Positions 45,828-56,351 of a DNA stretch of 64,000 nucleotides are shown one piece after another; the first letter of the stretch is position 1; the number at the start of each line of letters is the position of its first letter. The notes below the pieces were generated by a model. It did no database searches. It saw only the letters and a list, made by a program, of their open reading frames with translations, and had not been told where the DNA came from. This stretch comes from Solanum dulcamara (Eukaryota > Streptophyta > Magnoliopsida > Solanales > Solanaceae). Location: positions 43,269,097 through 43,333,096 of the forward strand of contig NC_077242.1 in the NCBI RefSeq assembly GCF_947179165.1, read 5' to 3'. Both the position numbers and the translations under genes were made by a program.

Positions 45828-48800
45828 TGTTATACCCCATACTTTTATACCTTGGAAGGTTCTTAAGCTTCTTAAGTATCTTGAAAGGCTCTTAATTTCT
45901 TGAAAGGGTCTTAAGCTTCTTAGAAGTTACCATGTGAGCCAGATGTTCTATAACGCTATCAAGTAACTCTAAGGAAAGGAGATGTCATACCCTATAATAG
46001 AGAAGATTAGAAATAGGGTTAAAAGAATCCAAAAGAAGTTGGAGGCCAAGTAATAAGTCGTAGGACTCTACTTACTTACGTAAGCTACCAACTTAAAAAT
46101 CTTACATTCTTAAACTACTTGAGTTCATACCAAACATACGTAGCAAGGAATACATAGGTTCGTAAAGTAAGATGAGATTATGAACCTACGAGGAAAAAAA
46201 CAAAGTGACACATGGCAGCAAGAGAGAGTGCCACGTGGAAGCAACTGGAAGTGCCACATGGTAGCAGGGGAAGCAAGGGGTGGACCCCACCTGTCATGTT
46301 GTAGCCCATGAGTGGAGGCGTGGTGTTTTGGCCCTATGAGAGCTTGACACGTGTCACCACTTAGGGAATGAAACATGTCACCCCCTAAGGTGGCCTATAT
46401 ATATATGTTTTATGGTCATATTTATCCAAACAATTCATTCTTATCCAAGAAAATTCTAGATAAAAAAGAAGAGAAACCCTTAAGCTAGAGAGAGAGCTAT
46501 GGATTTTGGGAGAAAAAAGGTAAGTTCTCTGATTTCATTCCATGAATTAATTATCTAGGGAATAACAAGAGGGTATGAAGGTGTTATTAATGTAAAATTA
46601 TGGTTTGGAGCAGCACTAAAAGGATAACAAACAGCCATGAAGTTTCAGTCATGCTAGGAGAACTTTCGAGGTGAGTTTTGGCAAATTTTGGCTTGTTTCG
46701 GGCAAGGTAAGGTTTTCCCTTTCAAATTAGAGTTTATGATGTTGTTATGAAGTATATTAAATTTCTTAAATGAGGATTGAAGTGGAAAAATTGTATAAGG
46801 ATGCCTGACGTTAGAAACAAACTAAATTGAAGTTGTTATAGTCAAATCGAAGTCGAGTAGTGTGTTATGATTGTGGTGATGCAGTTGCAGCGGGTTGGAT
46901 TGCGTGTTTCAGGGATGGAAAGTTTTATAAAATGGGTGTGGGTAATGCTGGTTTAATCCACATGACCCTCTGTTTCATATTGTTAAAGGTTTTACGAAAT
47001 AAAGGTTAAAAACTCTATTTTTGTATCACAGTTTTGAGCTAGTTGTTTGGAGTTGTATTGAGTAATGTTGAAGTGATTTGATTGTATATATAGCTGAAGT
47101 TTGTTGTTGGTAATATGTCTTCTAATATTAGTAGTTGGATAGGGCAATTTATAGGGGAGATGCAGCCCGATATTTGGTATCTTCAGAACTAGTAATAAAC
47201 TGGTCGAGGGAAGTCGATAGAGAAACGATTCTTATGGATACTTGGTTGTAGAGTTGGAAATTCGAAAGTGAAAGGGTATTAACCTTAGTATTTCTTTCAT
47301 GTTAAATAGGTTTAAGAGACGATGGGGCGAATGTGGCTAAGAATAATCCGTAAGAGGTATATGAAGCTACCTTCTTTCTCTTGGCATATTTTTTGCATAT
47401 GTATGTAAAGCTACCCTTCTTCTGTCTAGATATTTCTTTGACATCAGTTATGACGTTATTTTGAAATGTTTATGGTATCGAGTCCCTTGATGGTCCAAGT
47501 ATGATATATGTTACTATCTAAGGATTGGGCCGTACATTCCACGACACATATATGTATGACGACTATATGAGGGAATGTAGAGAGTATGCAAACCTTATCT
47601 CTTCTTTTCTCTTGGTATGTCTTAGTCATAAGTGGTTGGTATATGTACTATTGGGATAATTCCATTCATAGAACCCCGAGTATGATTCGTAAAAATTATT
47701 CACTTCTTGTTGTTAGAAATCCTACGATAGTTGAGTTATTATCTTGTAAGTCTTCTACATGATGAAAGGTAGTACACGTGAAGCCTATCCCTTCCTTCTT
47801 TTGAAATGGCTTAATGAAAGTGAAGCGTTATATGATATGAGCTAGAGGTAATTCCATTTATAGGTTCTGGGTGTAACTCATGGCTTGTACTCACTTCTGA
47901 ATGTTAAAGGTCCTAAAGCAGTTGAACTACTACCCTCGAGCCTTCCATATTTTGGGTAGTAACTAGATACTCAAGCTTGTATTCCTAAGGGCTCTAGGGC
48001 GATGAATGTCTCTGATTGCGTAAGCTGTGTATCATTATTTTGATACAAGTATATGATGCCTGAGACGAAAATAATCCAATTTGACCACTGTACATTGCTA
48101 ACATGAGAAAATGGAATAATCTAGAATCTTGAGAATAGGCGAGAGGAGAAGTGTTGTTTGCAAGCGAACCCAATAATGCCATGAGGCGTTCTTCTAGATT
48201 AGAATATCAAAGGAGGACGTTGCAGATGCCCGGGGCGGATAGAGTAAATTCAACAAATCTAAGGAAGCAAGTCCTAGGCCTCACTATCTATCAATCAAGA
48301 AGGTAAGACTCCACTTAATATGATCTCTAATGACCCTCAGAGGGCACTCAGGCCAATTACTACTCGTATCTTCAAGTGACGGTTCACTTGGATATTTCAT
48401 GGAGTCTTAGATAATGATTTAACTTACATAGAGTTACTCACTACTCTCCTCGTGCATATGGTTAATATATATTCCACCGAGTCCCTCACAAGAGGTCTGG
48501 GTATGACTAAGTACCATAAAGGGCCGAGTATGATATAAGATGATATAAGTATTCACCGAGTCCCATAAAGGGTTGGGTATGACCGAGTCCCATAAAGGGC
48601 CGAGTATGATATATGTATATGATTGTAAGATGACATGATTATTGACCAGGTCCCACAAAGGTCGGAGTATGGTATATATACGCATATGATGACATAATGA
48701 TACATTTGTAACATCGAGTCCCACAATGGGCTAGGAAAGAAATATGACACTGAGATATATAATATCGCTTTACAAGATGCAGCTACAGTGATTTATTAAT

Positions 48801-49395
48801 TGTTATACTTATTCCCTGCATGTCTATGTCAACTGTGTGCTCTTTGTGGTATCTTATGCTTTATATACTCAGTACACATATCGTACTGACCCCCTCTTTT
48901 CGAGGGGGCTGCATTTCATGCCCGCAAGTACAAATATATACTTTAGGGATGCGCCAGCATAGGGGTTCCACTCACCAGTTCAAAATCACTCCATTGGGCC
49001 AGAACCTAGTTTTAGTACTAACCCTCAATATATATATTTATTTTTTAACGGGTATGGCGGTGGCCTTGTCCCGCCTTATGTTACTGTTTTTACTCTTAGA
49101 GGTCTGTGGACATGTATGTGGGTTGTATATGTACGTGTGTATAGTTGTGCAATTATGTCTTATATTTTGGGTCGTTCCCTTTATCGTGGAAACCTTATCG
49201 ACTCACGCGTGTGTTCATTATGGAATGACCCTACATGTTACAATAGCCTTGTCAGCTTATACATTATATTGCCTTATGCTTTCTGTTGGTATGTTAGAAC
49301 TCTAACAGGAGGCATGTTTACTTATAGTTAGCAGGGGTACACATGAGTGTCTAGTTCGCACACCGATCATGGCCCTTATGGGTTGGGTCGTGATA
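45828..49395 (+). mobile_element. Complete LTR (solo-like, 3568 bp) nested in E7 integrase
   Basis: It starts TGTTATACCCCATAC at 45828 and ends GGGTCGTGATA at 49395 (normally GTGACA). G-box TGACACGTGTCA 46346-46357, TATA-like 'ctatatatatatg' 46395-46407, donor-like sites 46516-46522 and 46705-46711, 'gttaaataggtttaagaga' 47303, hairpin 48890-48908. Flanking pentamers are GGGAA (45823-45827) and GCAAA (49396-49400), only 3 of 5 equal, so the duplication is doubtful. No internal region or second LTR is present, as expected after LTR-LTR recombination. ORF 48820-49305 reads through the LTR end and has no domain. Confidence 0.85.
48066..48310. other. Extra ~245-bp segment inside the nested LTR
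   Basis: Other LTRs run directly from 'gattcctgaggctcc' to 'tgatatgatccctaatgaca', but here 245 bp intervenes. It is richer in G+C ('gcagatgcccggggcgg', 48224-48240) than its surroundings and matches nothing else in the window. A plus-strand frame is open from about 48148 to 48303 (…[18 protein letters not shown]…) and ends at AGAAGGTAAG, a splice-donor-like site. It may be a captured piece of a host gene or an unrelated small insertion. I do not recognise the protein. Confidence 0.45.
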
Positions 49396-49600
49396 GCAAA
49401 CTAAGGGGGTGGCTTCTATCAGAGTATTACGGCGAAACAAAAACTAGAAAGAGGATGACCTGGGAAGTCAAAAGAAAGATAGAAAAGAGATGTCCATACA
49501 TTTTCCTTAAATCCAAAGGTAATCTACACTCCTAAATTTATTAGATGATGACTATTATAGAGAACTCCCACAACCCTTGTGAAATCCCATAGGATTGGTT

Positions 49601-49636
49601 AACATTCGAGGATGAATGTTCTAAAGTAGGGATGGA
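49601..49636 (+). other. E7 palindrome and polypurine tract
   Basis: AACATTC (49601-49607), GAGGAT, GAATGTT (49614-49620), then CTAAAGTAGGGATGGA, a purine tract broken by two T bases, directly before the 3' LTR. Confidence 0.88.
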
Positions 49637-51189
49637 TGTTATACCCCATACTTTTGTACCTTGGGACGTGTTCTTAAGCTTCTTGAAAGTTTTCATGTGA
49701 TCCCTACTGGCTACAATGAGACTAAACAATCCTAAGGAAGGGAGGATGAGGCCATCCCAAATAATTGGAAATAGATTTGGAAGGATGTATAAGAAGTTGG
49801 AGGCTAAGTAAAAAGTCATAGAATCCAACTTACTCGCATAAGCTACCAACTTGGATGGCTTACAAAAATAAGCTATTTGAGTATACGTCGAGCTTAAGTA
49901 GCAAAGATTATATAGATTCTAAAAGTGAGACGAGACTACGAACCTACGAAAAGGAGCAAAAACTAGATTCTAAACATATGAAAAGAAGTAAGTAGGTGAC
50001 AAGTAGGTGATGCACCTACTTGGTGTAAGTAGGTGACATACCTACTTAGATGGAACCCACCATTCCACGTGGCATCCCCAAAGTAGGCGCATCGAATGAG
50101 GTGGACGAATGGCAGTTGGGCATGTGTCACACCTAGGGTAGGACACATGTAGGGGATGGACACATATCCCTCTTAGGGTTTGAGACGTGTCACTTTCAAA
50201 AAATATGTATATATGCCTAAGTAATGACTAGAAACTTTCATTTGTTTGTCTTTTCTTAACATTAAGCTTAGACAAAACTAGAGAGAACAAGGAGAGCTCT
50301 AAGCCATGGCAAGTTCGGCCATGGCTGCCACAAGGTGGGGCTCCGAGTCTTGCTCCATAAATTAATTTTCTAACGTAATATCGAACCATTGGAAGGTGAT
50401 TATCTGCATTGGATGCATCGTTGGGGCAGCAAAGGGGTCCAACGACCAGCTATCGACTTTCAGCCCTTATTCTTGTCCTAGACTTGGAAAAAAATTAGAA
50501 AGAAAGGCGAAAAAGAGCCACGACCTTAGCAGCAAGGTAAGCCATCCAATTTTTCTCCGTAATTAACTATTTAGGGTATTATTCAATCATGTGAAGGTGT
50601 TTAACAACGTAGATAAATTGTTGGAAGCAAGGAGGTTCAATGTAAATCTACAACTTTCGGCAAGTTTCGGAAGCTTGTTGGTTAAAGTATGGGTTGATTC
50701 CCTTGTCCAATGTCTAGGAAAGTGTTAGGTGTATAAATAAGAGTTGTAAACATAAAAATAGGTACGTTATGGCTGAAGGATGTTGCAGGTCGCATAAGGA
50801 CTGTTTTGACGCTATTCTAACTAGTTAAAGTTTGGCTAGTGTTGTCATTAGCATGGTGTTGTGTTTGGAGGTGATTTAAATATATTACAGGGATGGAACA
50901 CGATTAAAAATGTCTGTATATGCTGCTGGTTTCATACACCTAAAACCCCATGTTCGTGCGGTTAAGATTTTGCGAAATAAAGATTAAGAACCCTATTTTG
51001 GTGTTGTGGTTTTGGGTGAGTCATTGGGAACTTGTAGCTACTGGTTTTTGTTGGTAATATGGCTGCTAAGGTTAGAGGTTACATTGGAAATTTGGATAGG
51101 GCATGTTATAGAGGAAATGCTGCTAATTTCCATTAACTTCAGAACTAGTCAATAGACTAGTCAAGAAAGACGAGCAAGGAAATGGTTCC
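49637..51189 (+). repeat. E7 3' LTR, left part
   Basis: It starts TGTTATACCCCATACTTTTG and matches the 5' LTR closely from 49716 onward, including AAGTAGGTG palindromes (50005-50045), 'gacacatgtagg' (50142-50153) and donor-like AAGGTAAGCC (50534-50543). It is interrupted at 51189/51190 by E5 inside the 'gaaatggttcct' block. The rest of this LTR should lie beyond the right end of the window. Confidence 0.88.
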
Positions 51190-54100
51190 TGTCACGTCCC
51201 AACTCCGTAGGCTACAATGGGTGCCCGAACTAGACACTCGTGTATACCCTTGCTAACCATAAGTAAACCGGTCTCCTATTTGAGTCATAGTGTGCCAACA
51301 TGCAAGATAATATATAAGCCGATGAGGCTATCGTAGAATATCGGCACAACTTTACATACATACATATACACAACCCACATACATGTCCACAGACTTCTAA
51401 GAGTAAGAACAGTAACATAAGGCGGGATAGGGAAGAACAAATAAATATATACATCGAGGGTTAATACAAAATATAGGTTCCGGCAGTATGGAGCGCTTCT
51501 GAACTGCTGAGTAGAACTCCTATGCTAATGGATCCCCAACATGTGTATTTGTACTTGCGGACATGAACGCATCTCTCCATCCTCGGATCAAAGGGGGGAT
51601 AGTACGACATATGTATTGAGTATATAAAGTATAGACATCATAAGGAAATTATAGTTCGCGTAAGGATGCAGAGGTAAGTATGACATCTAATCATTTACTG
51701 TACCTATAGCTTATAACATAAGGTCGTACATACTATCATCACAAACTGTACCTGTCCCATTTGGGGATGTGGTGTAATGACTACATCACTCTATTATACC
51801 ATATAGTAATGCTGAGGAACATTCGGTCCGATCCACATATCATATAGTAATATCGAGGAACGTTCAGTCCGATCCATATATCATATAGTAATGTCGAGGA
51901 ATGTTCGGTCCAATTAATATATTATATAGTAATGCCGAGGAACGTTCGACCTGATCTGTATATTATATAGTAATACCGAGGAATATTCGGCCCGATCTGT
52001 ATATTATATAGTAATGCCAAGGAACGTTCAGCCCAATCCGTATATTATATATCGTACTTGGCTCTTTATGGGACTCGGTGTCATTATATAATTATATACC
52101 TTACCCGGCCCTTTATGAGACTTGGTGTCATAATCATCATATACCATACCCGGCGCTTTATGGGACATGGTGAAAGATATATTACAGTATACATGAGTAA
52201 GGTAGTGATTAACCATATACAATCTAAATAATTATCAGAGACTCGACAATGTAAGAAGATTAATCTATCGTCTGAGGACCAAAATAGTAGTGTAACCATC
52301 TTGAGTGTCTTCTAAATGACATTAAGGCCTATACCACTTAGGATCTCGCAGACCCTAGACATGTACTAAAGTAATACTAACAGTTCATAGAATTAGGGAT
52401 ACCTGTCGTCATATAGTCCTTAGGACTAAGAGCTTATGTATCAGTACTTCTCAACCTATGGAGTTCAAGGAAAGTAATTCAACTTACTATAAGAGTTTGA
52501 CATCCAGAAGTGAATAAGAGATACGGGTTACATTTAGGACTTAAAAGTGGAGTTACCCAGAGCTCGTATCGCATTTTACTTACAATTAGGACATGTCAAA
52601 GAAAGAGAAAGAATAAGTTTTACCTAGTCTCTACTTTTTCTCAAGGAGTCATCATTTACATATATCGTACCCGGCCCGTCATGGGCTTGGTATCAGAACC
52701 TTATTATTGCATTACCTTACAATCATAGAACCACACTTATGTCAAAGACATATCAAGAGTAAAGAAGGGTAGCTCTGCGTACTTATGCCAAAACATGCCA
52801 AGAGAAAGGAGATAACTTCACATACTTACTACTCTCCATCATATAGAAGCCTTGAGAGACAATAACTCAACTAGTATAGGAATTCTACCATCAAGAAGTG
52901 AATAAGACTTATGAGTCATACTTGGGGTTATATGAATGGAATTATCCCCATATTTTGTATATCAATCACTTAAGGCTAAGATATGTCAAAACAAAGAAAG
53001 GGTAAGCTTCATATACCTCTTACGAATTACTCTTACACATTCGCCTCGTCGTCTCTCTAACCTATTTAAGATAAAAGTAATACTAAGGTTAATGACCTTT
53101 CACTTTCTAATTTCCAAATATACATCCAAGTACTCATAGGAGTTATTTCCTTATCCATTAACCTCGACTAGTTTATTACTAGTTCCGAACCTACCAAAAA
53201 TCGGGTAGCATCTCTTTTATAACTTCAACATCCCCGAGATTTCAACTCGGCCACAATTCCAACAACCATACCAATAAAAAAAACCAGCAGCATATTTAAA
53301 AGTAAATCACTTCAACCTTACACAATACAAGCTCCAAACTACGATACAAAAATAGAGTTTTGAATCTTTGTTTCGCAAAATATTTAACCATAACAAATGG
53401 AGTGTCATGTGAATGAAACTAGAAGAACCCACACCTTTGTTAAAATACTCTGAATCCCTGCATCACGCAACCCAACCAGCTGTACCCGCAGCACCACAAT
53501 GATAACCTACTACTCGAGTTTGATTTAACGCTAGCGACATTAATTTAGTTTGTTTCTAACGTCAAGCATTCTTATGCAATTATTCCAATTCCAGCCTCAT
53601 TTAATACATGTAATATACCCCATAACAACATCATAAACTTCAATTTGAAAGGGAAAGCCTTACCTTGTCCGAAACTCGCCAAAACATTCCTCGGAAGTTC
53701 CTTTAGCGCGCCTAAAACTTCGTGGCTGTTTGATGATGTTTTGGGCTGATCCAAACCATAAATTTTCATTACTAACACCTTCATAACATCTTGGTAAACC
53801 GTAGAGAATTAATTCGCGGAACAAAATTGGAGACTTACCTTTTTTTCTCCTCCAAAACCGAAGCTCTCTGTTCTCTCTAGCTCAAGTTTCTCTTCTCTTT
53901 TCTTCTAGACTTTTCTTGAATTATTTTGGATAAAAAGAAACTTAAAAGATAAGGATGACTTAAAAGTCTTCAAACACATCTATATATAGGCCACCTTAAG
54001 GTGTGTCACATGTCAACCCCTTAGTGGTGACACATGTCAAGCCCTTATAGGGACAGCGCATCACCCCCTCCCCTTAGGGGCTGCCATGTCGCATGTGGGG

Positions 54101-54620
54101 ACCACCCCCTTGCTGCACCTGTTTCCATGTGGAACTCCCTCATGGGATGCCATGTGTTGTTTTCTTTTCCTCCTCGTGGGTTTGTAATCTCGTCTTGCTT
54201 TACGAACCTATGTAATCCTTACTACGTAACCTTTGTATGCACTCAAGTAGCTTAAGTATGTAAGATTTTAACATTGGTAGCTTACGTAAGTAAGTTGAGT
54301 CCTACGACTCATTACTTGGCCTCCAATTCCTTCCGAATTCTCATAACCACATTTCCAATCTTCTCTTCTATGGGGTGCCACACTCTCCCTTTCTTAGAGT
54401 TGTTTGATAGCGTCATAGATTATCTGGCTCACGTGACAACTTATAAGAAGCTTACTATCATTTCAAGAAACTTAAGAATCTTAAGAGGTTCAAGAAACTT
54501 AAGAAGCTTAAGAGGTTCAAGAAACTTAAGAAGCTTAAGAAGCTTGAGAACCTTCCAAGAAACTCAAAAACCTCTCAAGATACAAAAGTCTTTTAAGATT
54601 CAAAAGTACGGGGTGTAACA
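51190..54620 (-). repeat. E5 3' LTR (3431 bp)
   Basis: On plus TGTCACGTCCC to GGGGTGTAACA. It holds a 41-bp minisatellite (51801-52046), 'ccctttatgggac' repeats (52060-52175), the 'cctcgtcgtctctctaacctattta' block (53043-53067), donor-like 'cttacctt' at 53659 and 53836, 'tgacacatgtca' boxes (54003-54040) and a run of 'aagaaacttaagaagcttaa' near its start (54475-54545), an unusual short repeat that inflates the ORF 54274-54618. Confidence 0.92.
51801..52046. repeat. 41-bp minisatellite, six units, in E5 LTR
   Basis: ATATAGTAAT starts at 51801, 51842, 51883, 51924, 51965 and 52006, an exact 41-bp period with very few changes between units, so expansion looks recent. Confidence 0.95.
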
Positions 54621-54822
54621 TTCTTCCCCCCTTTAGAATATTCGTCCAAGAATATGAACCAAGACCTTTCTCCGGATCTTAGACCGACTATACGGAGAGT
54701 TTCTCTATCCCATTGCCATAACATATACTCTCATGGAGCAATCAATATCAGAGTTCCAAAGGTTAGGATTACTTGTAGACGTAGGGAATAGGTATGGATA
54801 CTTGTGTTTCATTTACTCTTTC
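54621..54822 (-). pseudogene. E5 polypurine tract and integrase-end remnant
   Basis: 'ttcttcccccctttag' (54621-54636) is the polypurine tract complement, followed by a decayed palindrome. 54765-54822 ('acgtagggaataggtatgg' and 'catttactctttcac') matches 27945-28005 in E8 and 20660-20712 in E3, the 3' end of pol. The match stops where the 5S-like segment starts. Confidence 0.7.
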
Positions 54823-54925
54823 ACTTCCCAGAGGGTCCCCCATCCTCGTACTACTCTCAGCCAAGCACGCTTAACTTCAAAGTTCTGATGGGATCCGATG
54901 TGTTAGTGCTGATATGATCGCATTC
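54823..54925 (-). pseudogene. 5S rRNA-derived segment (103 of about 119 nt) inside E5
   Basis: Read on minus, this is recognisably plant 5S rRNA from its 5' end (54925, GAATGCGATCATATC, cf. GGRTGCGATCATACC) through 'ccatcagaact' to the region of box C, ending at 'tgggaagt' (54823). The box A region is 54859-54876 ('agccaagcacgcttaact' on plus) and the box C region 54824-54844. By eye about 14 of 103 bases differ from the plant 5S I remember, many as C-to-T or G-to-A. The last about 16 nt are missing. It is in the same sense as the E5 RNA. It is surely not a working 5S gene: no 3' end, mutated core, and no 5S spacer or tandem copies beside it. Capture by template switching onto 5S RNA is a reasonable inference. 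Confidence 0.88.
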
Positions 54926-56114
54926 ATCCCTTATAAGATCTCGTTTGAAGTTTAAGCATTTCCATTTACATATGATAGAGTCAATTGGTTTTCTCTTATG
55001 ATTATATTTCTATTGTCCGCTTCCCCCTTTTAGGGTATACCCATGTCATCTTCTTGTTTATTTTCAACTATTCATACGCATATGATTCTATTCCAACACA
55101 TTTCATATACTACACCTTCAGTTTGTAGCTATCTATTCCTTTTTTGTCTGATACTCGTACTTAATTGATCATGTTTATCTTGAGTGCTCCTTGTAGTAGT
55201 CATTCTATTCTTGAGTCATAAACAACTTATCTTGTCCTCTAATAATAGTTGAGGGTTTTGTACTTTCCAACAAGAATGAAACTGCATCATCGGGCATTTT
55301 GCCTCTCAACGTGAGGTTTTCCTATGGCGAAATACAGCTGAAGATACCTTAGTCTGAACTTTGCTGCTCAGATAGGCTTTTGTTTCTCTGAAATAAAATT
55401 TTCCAAGTAAAAAGGGTGCCCCTTATCGACAACCTGGAGGGTACCTTTTACATCTTTAGTTCAATATAATAGGGGTACTCGGTATCAATTTCCAAGACAT
55501 ATTAAGAATCTATGTTTCATTCCCCCCCCCCTCTTTTTTTTTGTTTTGGAAAATTTCAACAGAGTTTTCTCTATACTCCTTACTATCCCCAAAACTTGAA
55601 CGCAGGAAATACCAACAATACCTCATAGGGCCAACATATATATATTCATATCTTATCACAGCCACACGGGGCTTTCAATATCATCTCATATCGCAGCCAC
55701 ACAAGGCTTTCAATATCAACAATAGTATGAAAATGATGGACTTACCTCAGGTGTCCAACTCAACCTTCATTTGTTACACTTTCCAGTCTACCTTCATTTC
55801 AGTTTTCGACTTTACGTTTTAATCATGTGTCAATACCTTACCTAACAGATACCCTTCCTTCCCTTGCTTACTTGCATGCTTTGTAACTTCCAATATCATC
55901 AATTACTTTCTTTGGTTGATGTCGTCCTTTGGCTAAAGTCCAAGGTTAGTATAAGGAGTTTCCCTATGACTCGGATCTATGGCACGATCTTATACAAGAA
56001 AGAAAGGTAACATCCTAAATATCCTATAGCCTCCTATTTATAGATGTGGTACATCACACATTGATAAATTAGACTCTATGAGAGATGGTTTGTAGACATT
56101 CTGAGGACCAAACC
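54926..56114 (-). mobile_element. NC internal sequence and leader of E5
   Basis: 54935-55100 matches E8 29545-29720 ('cttccccctttta', 'gggtata' and following text) and 55230-55980 matches E8 31000-31830, so about 1.3 kb of the E8 version is absent in between. A C12/T run (55522-55542) and two 35-bp 'agccacacag' units (55660-55715) lie within. ORF 55541-55822 is a shadow. The common leader is near 56010-56110. Confidence 0.65.
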
Positions 56115-56126
56115 GCTCTGATACCA
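56115..56126 (-). other. E5 primer binding site
   Basis: GCTCTGATACCA, the exact complement of TGGTATCAGAGC, three bases from the LTR end at 56130. Confidence 0.95.
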
Positions 56127-56129
56127 TTT

Positions 56130-56351
56130 TGTCACGATCTAACTTCGTAGGCTGCGAAGGGTGCCTGAATTGGACACTGACGTATACCCTTGCTAACCAT
56201 AAGTAAACCGGTCTCCTATTTGAGTCATAGTGTGCCAACAAGCAAGATAATATATAAGCCGATGAGGCTTTCATAGCATATCAACATAACTATACATAGA
56301 TACATATATACAACCCACATACGTATCCACGGACCTCTAATAGTAAGAACA
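56130..56351 (-). repeat. E5 5' LTR remnant, split by E6
   Basis: TGTCACGATCTAACTTCG onward matches 51190-51412 of the 3' LTR almost base for base ('aaccggtctcctatttgagt' in both). It stops at 56351 where E6 starts; its remainder should lie beyond the window. Confidence 0.9.

Larger units (their letters stand above)
45651..49540 (+). pseudogene. Integrase C-terminal/chromodomain tail of E7, split by a nested LTR
   Basis: Left part 45651-45827: pieces corresponding to the 'FHxSxLxxYIGxPS' block, then DEVCVIKELSYEKQPIAILD and RKIRKLG. Right part 49396-49540: KGVASIRVLRRNKN in one frame, then after a frameshift MTWEVKRKIEKRCPYIF, the end of the chromodomain-like tail (the 'TWE' motif). Joined across the LTR they have the same order as E3 at 20709-20790. 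It is disrupted by the insertion, a stop and a frameshift. Confidence 0.85.
40234..51189 (+). mobile_element. E7: plus-strand non-autonomous Ty3/gypsy element
   Basis: 5' LTR 40234-43502 (start truncated), PBS 43507-43518, NC sequence to about 45650, an integrase C-terminal tail interrupted by a nested LTR (45828-49395), polypurine tract 49621-49636, 3' LTR 49637-51189 that continues beyond the E5 insertion and is not recovered in the window. No gag, protease, RT or RNase H. The two LTRs agree closely over the shared 1.5 kb. Confidence 0.85.
51190..56351 (-). mobile_element. E5: short non-autonomous element carrying a 5S rRNA-derived segment
   Basis: Right to left: 5' LTR remnant 56130-56351 (interrupted by E6), PBS 56115-56126, 1.5 kb internal region made of leader, NC sequence, a 5S-like segment (54823-54925), a short integrase-end remnant and the polypurine tract, then a complete 3' LTR 51190-54620. 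The left flank GTTCC (51185-51189) would be one copy of the target duplication; its partner is outside the window. No gag or pol coding domain survives. Confidence 0.88.

Noticed and set aside
48820..49305. 161-codon plus-strand ORF, the longest in the window
   Set aside because: It runs through the conserved LTR end including the hairpin and repeat text; other LTR copies have stops in this frame. Chance opening.
54823..54925. A functional 5S rRNA gene
   Set aside because: About 16 nt of the 3' end is missing, the core has about 14 changes by eye, there is no T-run terminator at the right place and no tandem array. Annotated as a derived segment instead.
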